Positions 61,220 to 64,000 of a DNA stretch of 64,000 nucleotides are shown here, piece after piece. Where the stretch lies: contig NZ_WGLM01000007.1 of NCBI RefSeq assembly GCF_016125575.1, positions 1-64,000 on the forward strand, written 5' to 3'. The translations under genes were made by a program, and so were the position numbers. This DNA comes from Limimaricola sp. (GTDB taxonomy: Bacteria; Pseudomonadota; Alphaproteobacteria; Rhodobacterales; Rhodobacteraceae). The notes beneath the pieces are model-generated. The model saw only the letters and a list, made by a program, of their open reading frames with translations. It was not told the origin of the DNA and did no database searches. The first letter of the stretch is position 1. Each line of letters starts with the position of its first letter.

Positions 61220-62365
61220 ATGTTCACGTCGACGCGAATTGGCCGTTACATCCTCTGGAACCGGCCCACAAGCCACGATCATAACCGCTTTCCCGGCCTG
61301 CCCCTCGCCCCGGCCAGCAAGGCCCGGCCCCTTCCCGACCACCCCACACCGGTCCGTTTCGGACCCGTCACCTTGCGCGGCCCCGCTGGCCCGGAAACAA
61401 CCGATCTCGTGCCGCTACTTGAACGGACCGGAACCAGCGCGCTTCTGGTCCTCTCGCGCGGTGCTGTGGCGTTTGAGTGGTATGGCAACGGCGGCGGGCG
61501 GCACACGCCGGGGCGCTGCTTTTCGGTGACCAAATCCTTTGCCTCGGCGCTATTGGGCATCGCGATTGCCGAGGGCGCGCTTGGCGGTCTCGACGCCACC
61601 CTGGCCGACTGTCTGCCAGAGCTGCAGAACGACCCAAAGGGCGCGCTCAGTCTGCGGCATCTGATGGAAATGCGCTCTGGCATCCGGTTTGTCGCCGGGC
61701 CGCTGCCGTGGTCGGATGACGCGATCTGCTATTTCTCGCCCGATTGCCGCGCGGCCGCGCGACGGGCGCCGGTAACCGATCCGGTCGGGGCCTTCTTTCA
61801 CTACAACGACTATCACCTCTTTCTGGTTGGCATGATGCTGGAACGCGCGACGGGCATGCCGGTGCAGGACTTTTTCGCGCGCCGCCTCTGGCAGCGGATC
61901 GGCGCGGAATACCCGGCCTCGCTGACCATCGACAGTCGCCGCTGCGGCTTCGTCCACCTCGAAAGTGGTCTGAACGCCACCGCGCGGGACCTGGCGAAGT
62001 TCGGCCAGCTTTACCTGCAGAAGGGCCAGTGGGACGGCGCGCAGATCGTATCGGCCGACTGGGTGCGGGACACCACCAGCCCAGAGGGCGCGCGGCGCGA
62101 TCCCGACTGGTTCCGCTTTTACAAGGACAAGCCTTGGGGCCGCGTCTTTGCCTCTGGCCGCGTCTTCTACAAGCGGTTCTGGTGGGGCCACGAGGTGGGC
62201 CCCGATGATTGCGATTTCTTCGCGATGGGGGCGCTGGGCCAGCACATTTATGTCAGCCCACGCCATGACACCGTCATCGTTCGCCTGTCCGACCGTTTTC
62301 CCAAGGGCATGTGGTGGCCGCCGGTGTTCCGGCAACTGGCCGAACAGGCCTCCAGCGCCGGCTAG
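61220..62365 (+). CDS. Beta-lactamase/class C-like serine hydrolase
   Basis: A 381-residue penicillin-binding-fold hydrolase. The catalytic SxxK is in CFSVTKSFASALLG, and the tyrosine motif in FFHYNDYHLFLVG. LSLRHLMEMRSGI is the conserved helix. There is no signal peptide, so it is probably cytoplasmic or an esterase. GGAA nine bases ahead supports ATG 61220; an in-frame ATG at 61055 would add a low-complexity stretch. The substrate is unknown. Confidence 0.82.
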   Translation: MFTSTRIGRYILWNRPTSHDHNRFPGLPLAPASKARPLPDHPTPVRFGPVTLRGPAGPETTDLVPLLERTGTSALLVLSRGAVAFEWYGNGGGRHTPGRCFSVTKSFASALLGIAIAEGALGGLDATLADCLPELQNDPKGALSLRHLMEMRSGIRFVAGPLPWSDDAICYFSPDCRAAARRAPVTDPVGAFFHYNDYHLFLVGMMLERATGMPVQDFFARRLWQRIGAEYPASLTIDSRRCGFVHLESGLNATARDLAKFGQLYLQKGQWDGAQIVSADWVRDTTSPEGARRDPDWFRFYKDKPWGRVFASGRVFYKRFWWGHEVGPDDCDFFAMGALGQHIYVSPRHDTVIVRLSDRFPKGMWWPPVFRQLAEQASSAG

Positions 62366-62366
62366 G

Positions 62367-62801
62367 TCAGGCGCCGGTGCGGGTGCAGTCGCCGTGCGTG
62401 CTGACGGTGCCGAAGACCACGTCATGCATGATCCGCCCCGGCGACAGGGTAAAAATGCCTGCCACCACCAGCGCGCCCGCGAAGAGCAGCGTCATCGTCC
62501 GCTTGTGCCGGCCAACGCGGTGGGCGCGGGCATGGGCCACCCCCATCGGCAGCGCGATCAGCGTGACCAATGACAGGCCGTGGATGATGCTGAACGGGCC
62601 GAAAGTGCAGATCGTGTGGATCAGGAAAGACGAGGCCGCGACCACGGCCATCAGGATCACCCAGATCCAGCCGATGGTGCGGTGCGGCAGGGTGCCCTTG
62701 GGCGCTGCAAGCTGGATCAGGCCCAGTACGAAGGCGGCCATCGCGGCAACAGCGTGAACAATCACGTAAGACGGGGCGGCCAGAAGGGGAGCGAGCGTCA
62801 T
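62367..62801 (-). CDS. DUF2306-like small membrane protein
   Basis: A 144-residue protein with four hydrophobic segments (SYVIVHAVAAMAAFVLGLIQL, TIGWIWVILMAVVAASSF, LSLVTLIALPMGV, TLLFAGALVVAGIF) and conserved histidines in KGTLPHRTIGW and FSIIHGLSLVT. This fits the DUF2306 family of possible haem-related membrane proteins. The function is unknown. The ATG at 62801 follows GGAG. It is convergent with the serine hydrolase, one base apart. Confidence 0.75.
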   Translation of the reverse strand: MTLAPLLAAPSYVIVHAVAAMAAFVLGLIQLAAPKGTLPHRTIGWIWVILMAVVAASSFLIHTICTFGPFSIIHGLSLVTLIALPMGVAHARAHRVGRHKRTMTLLFAGALVVAGIFTLSPGRIMHDVVFGTVSTHGDCTRTGA

Positions 62802-63070
62802 GATCAGATCTCCACGCAAATTTCAGACCGCCAGCGCGGTCACTAGGGGCGAAGATTGATCCACCTCAGTCTCACCTCGCGCTCAACTCACGTTTTCGTG
62901 ATAACGACGTCCGGCAGGATCGCCGTCCCATCGTCAGGATGATCGGGAGCGGATCGGCATGGGCCAAACCAGCTCCACGACACCTGAATCCGGGGGCAAG
63001 CGGCAGTTGCGCGAAACGCGCACGCGGCTTATGGCAACGCCAACGCGGCCCGCCACGAGGATCCACGCCC

Positions 63071-63493
63071 TTGACCGCCCTGCTCAGCCCTCGCGCCCTT
63101 GTTCTGCGCTATGCCGCCTTTGCCGCAGTGGCGACGCTGGCCAATCTTGCCGCGCAGCGGCTGGTGCTGCTTTTCGGGCCGACGGACCTGTGGCTTGCCC
63201 CGGCCATCGCGGTGGGCACCGGCGTGGGACTTGTGGTGAAATACCTGCTCGACAAACGCTGGATCTTCTTTGACCGCAGCGCAGGTGCGGCCGCGCATGG
63301 CCGCCGCTTCGGCCTTTATACCCTGACCGGCGTCGTCACGACGCTGATCTTCTGGGGCGCCGAGGCGGGCGCGTGGGCGATCTGGCACGACCAGACCATG
63401 CGCGAGATCGGTGCACTGGCGGGCCTGGCCTGCGGCTATGTCCTGAAATACCGGCTGGACCGCCGTTTCGTCTTTCGCGCCATCGTGGTCTAG
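63071..63493 (+). CDS. GtrA-like membrane protein
   Basis: About 140 residues with four transmembrane helices: YAAFAAVATLANLAAQRLVL, LAPAIAVGTGVGLVVKYLLDKRWIF, the YTLTGVVTTLIFWGAEAGAW helix, and GALAGLACGYVLKYRLDRRFVF. The paired K-Y-x-L-D-(K/R)-R-(W/F)-(I/V)-F motifs are the GtrA signature. GtrA proteins are linked to movement of polyprenyl-linked sugars. The next gene is a nucleotide-sugar epimerase, which fits. The start is uncertain: TTG 63071, or ATG 62939 with a long polar extension. Confidence 0.75.
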   Translation: MTALLSPRALVLRYAAFAAVATLANLAAQRLVLLFGPTDLWLAPAIAVGTGVGLVVKYLLDKRWIFFDRSAGAAAHGRRFGLYTLTGVVTTLIFWGAEAGAWAIWHDQTMREIGALAGLACGYVLKYRLDRRFVFRAIVV

Positions 63494-63654
63494 TCCACGC
63501 CGAGCAGGCCAGAAATCGACCATTTCCAACACGATGCGCCCGAAGCGCCCTTGATCTGTGGTCGCCGGCTGGGGCAATCTGGCAATCGTGCCTTGGGGGT
63601 GTGCGGTCCGGTGGCACGACATTGTATGGTTGTGCCGCCAAGGTCGGGGGAAAG

Positions 63655-64000
63655 ATGCACTACCTGATCACAGGCGGCGCAGGGTTCATGGGGATCAACC
63701 TGATCCGCTATCTTCTGGCCCGGGGCGCGCAGGTGACCAGCTATGACATCGCCCCCTTCAGCTTTCCCGAGGCCGACCGCGTGAGAGTGCTGACAGGCGA
63801 TATCCGCGACGCCACGCTTCACGCCGATGCGATGCAGGGCGTGGACGTGGTGGTTCATTGCGCGGCCGCCCTGCCGCTTTTTTCGCCTGCCGAAATCGCC
63901 TCGACCGAGATCGAGGGCACGCGGGCGTTGCTGGTTTCGGCGCAGGCGGCCGGGATCGACCGCTTCGTGCATATCTCGTCAACCGCCGTCTACGGCGTGC
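63655..64000 (+). CDS. NAD-dependent epimerase/dehydratase, N-terminal part (3' truncated)
   Basis: An SDR-family protein cut by the window end after 115 residues. The NAD site is YLITGGAGFMGINLIRYLL, then VLTGDIRDATLH, VVHCAAALPLFSP and the start of the catalytic region ISSTAVYGV. It is probably a nucleotide-sugar or sterol-type epimerase/dehydratase. GGGGG lies five bases before the ATG. Confidence 0.85.
   Translation, partial: MHYLITGGAGFMGINLIRYLLARGAQVTSYDIAPFSFPEADRVRVLTGDIRDATLHADAMQGVDVVVHCAAALPLFSPAEIASTEIEGTRALLVSAQAAGIDRFVHISSTAVYGV

Noticed and set aside
1-64000. CRISPR arrays, insertion sequences, phage genes, rRNA
   Set aside because: No regularly spaced direct repeats, transposase or integrase motifs, or rRNA-like sequence were seen on either strand.

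Overview
The window is GC-rich DNA from an alphaproteobacterium, most likely of the Rhodobacterales/Paracoccaceae. The pointers are the split his operon (hisB-H-A-F-E) with a DUF2147 gene inside it, the imuA-imuB-dnaE2 mutasome behind an alphaproteobacterial GAAC-N7-GAAC LexA box, and an intergenic repeat (AAATAYCTCGGGGG followed by a G/C hairpin) at five sites plus one degenerate site. No rRNA, IS element, prophage or CRISPR array was seen, and no gene-free stretch exceeds 300 bases.

Layout. 1-2.0 kb: end of a VCBS/ASPIC-UnbV protein, and a convergent di-haem cytochrome c peroxidase. 2.1-8.4 kb: SOS mutagenesis genes imuA, imuB, dnaE2. 8.5-13.6 kb: the Anbu proteasome-like operon (ATP-grasp, alpha-E, transglutaminase, Anbu) and a membrane protein. 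13.6-17.6 kb: a small Lrp/AsnC ligand-domain protein and the his genes. 17.7-19.4 kb: CoA-binding protein, RlmB-type methyltransferase, tRNA-Tyr. 19.4-24.6 kb: copper handling and cytochrome oxidase assembly (CtaG, SCO, a 56-residue membrane protein, PCuAC, CopA, CopZ).

24.6-45.2 kb is the distinctive part. A complete sulfur-oxidising heterodisulfide-reductase-like (sHdr) locus runs as dsrE3C, hdrC1, hdrB1, hdrA, hyp, hdrC2, hdrB2, an uncharacterised four-cysteine protein, lbpA, dsrE3A, tusA. It is preceded by a glutamine-amidotransferase-like protein that lacks the catalytic Cys. A [NiFe]-hydrogenase of the Isp type follows (protease, HupH-like protein, small subunit, cytochrome b Isp1, large subunit, Hdr-like Isp2), with hypC divergent. 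Next comes a histone-deacetylase-fold gene overlapping a lipoate-assembly set (two radical SAM LipS proteins, LipT, sLpl(AB)) that would lipoylate LbpA. Together these genes predict cytoplasmic oxidation of sulfane sulfur and H2 oxidation, both feeding the electron transport chain.

45.2-49.7 kb: RND efflux pair. 49.9-57.0 kb: a four-gene 2-oxoacid:acceptor oxidoreductase (porG, porA, porB, and a GltD-ferredoxin fusion) followed by phosphoenolpyruvate synthase. This set could carry acetyl-CoA to pyruvate to PEP under reducing conditions. FNR-type boxes (TTGAY-N4-RTCAA) lie in front of the hydrogenase operon, the por operon and ppsA, which points to shared low-oxygen control. 57.1-64 kb: a Tat-secreted unknown, marR-emrA-emrB, a serine hydrolase, a DUF2306 protein, a GtrA-like protein and the start of a nucleotide-sugar epimerase cut by the window end.
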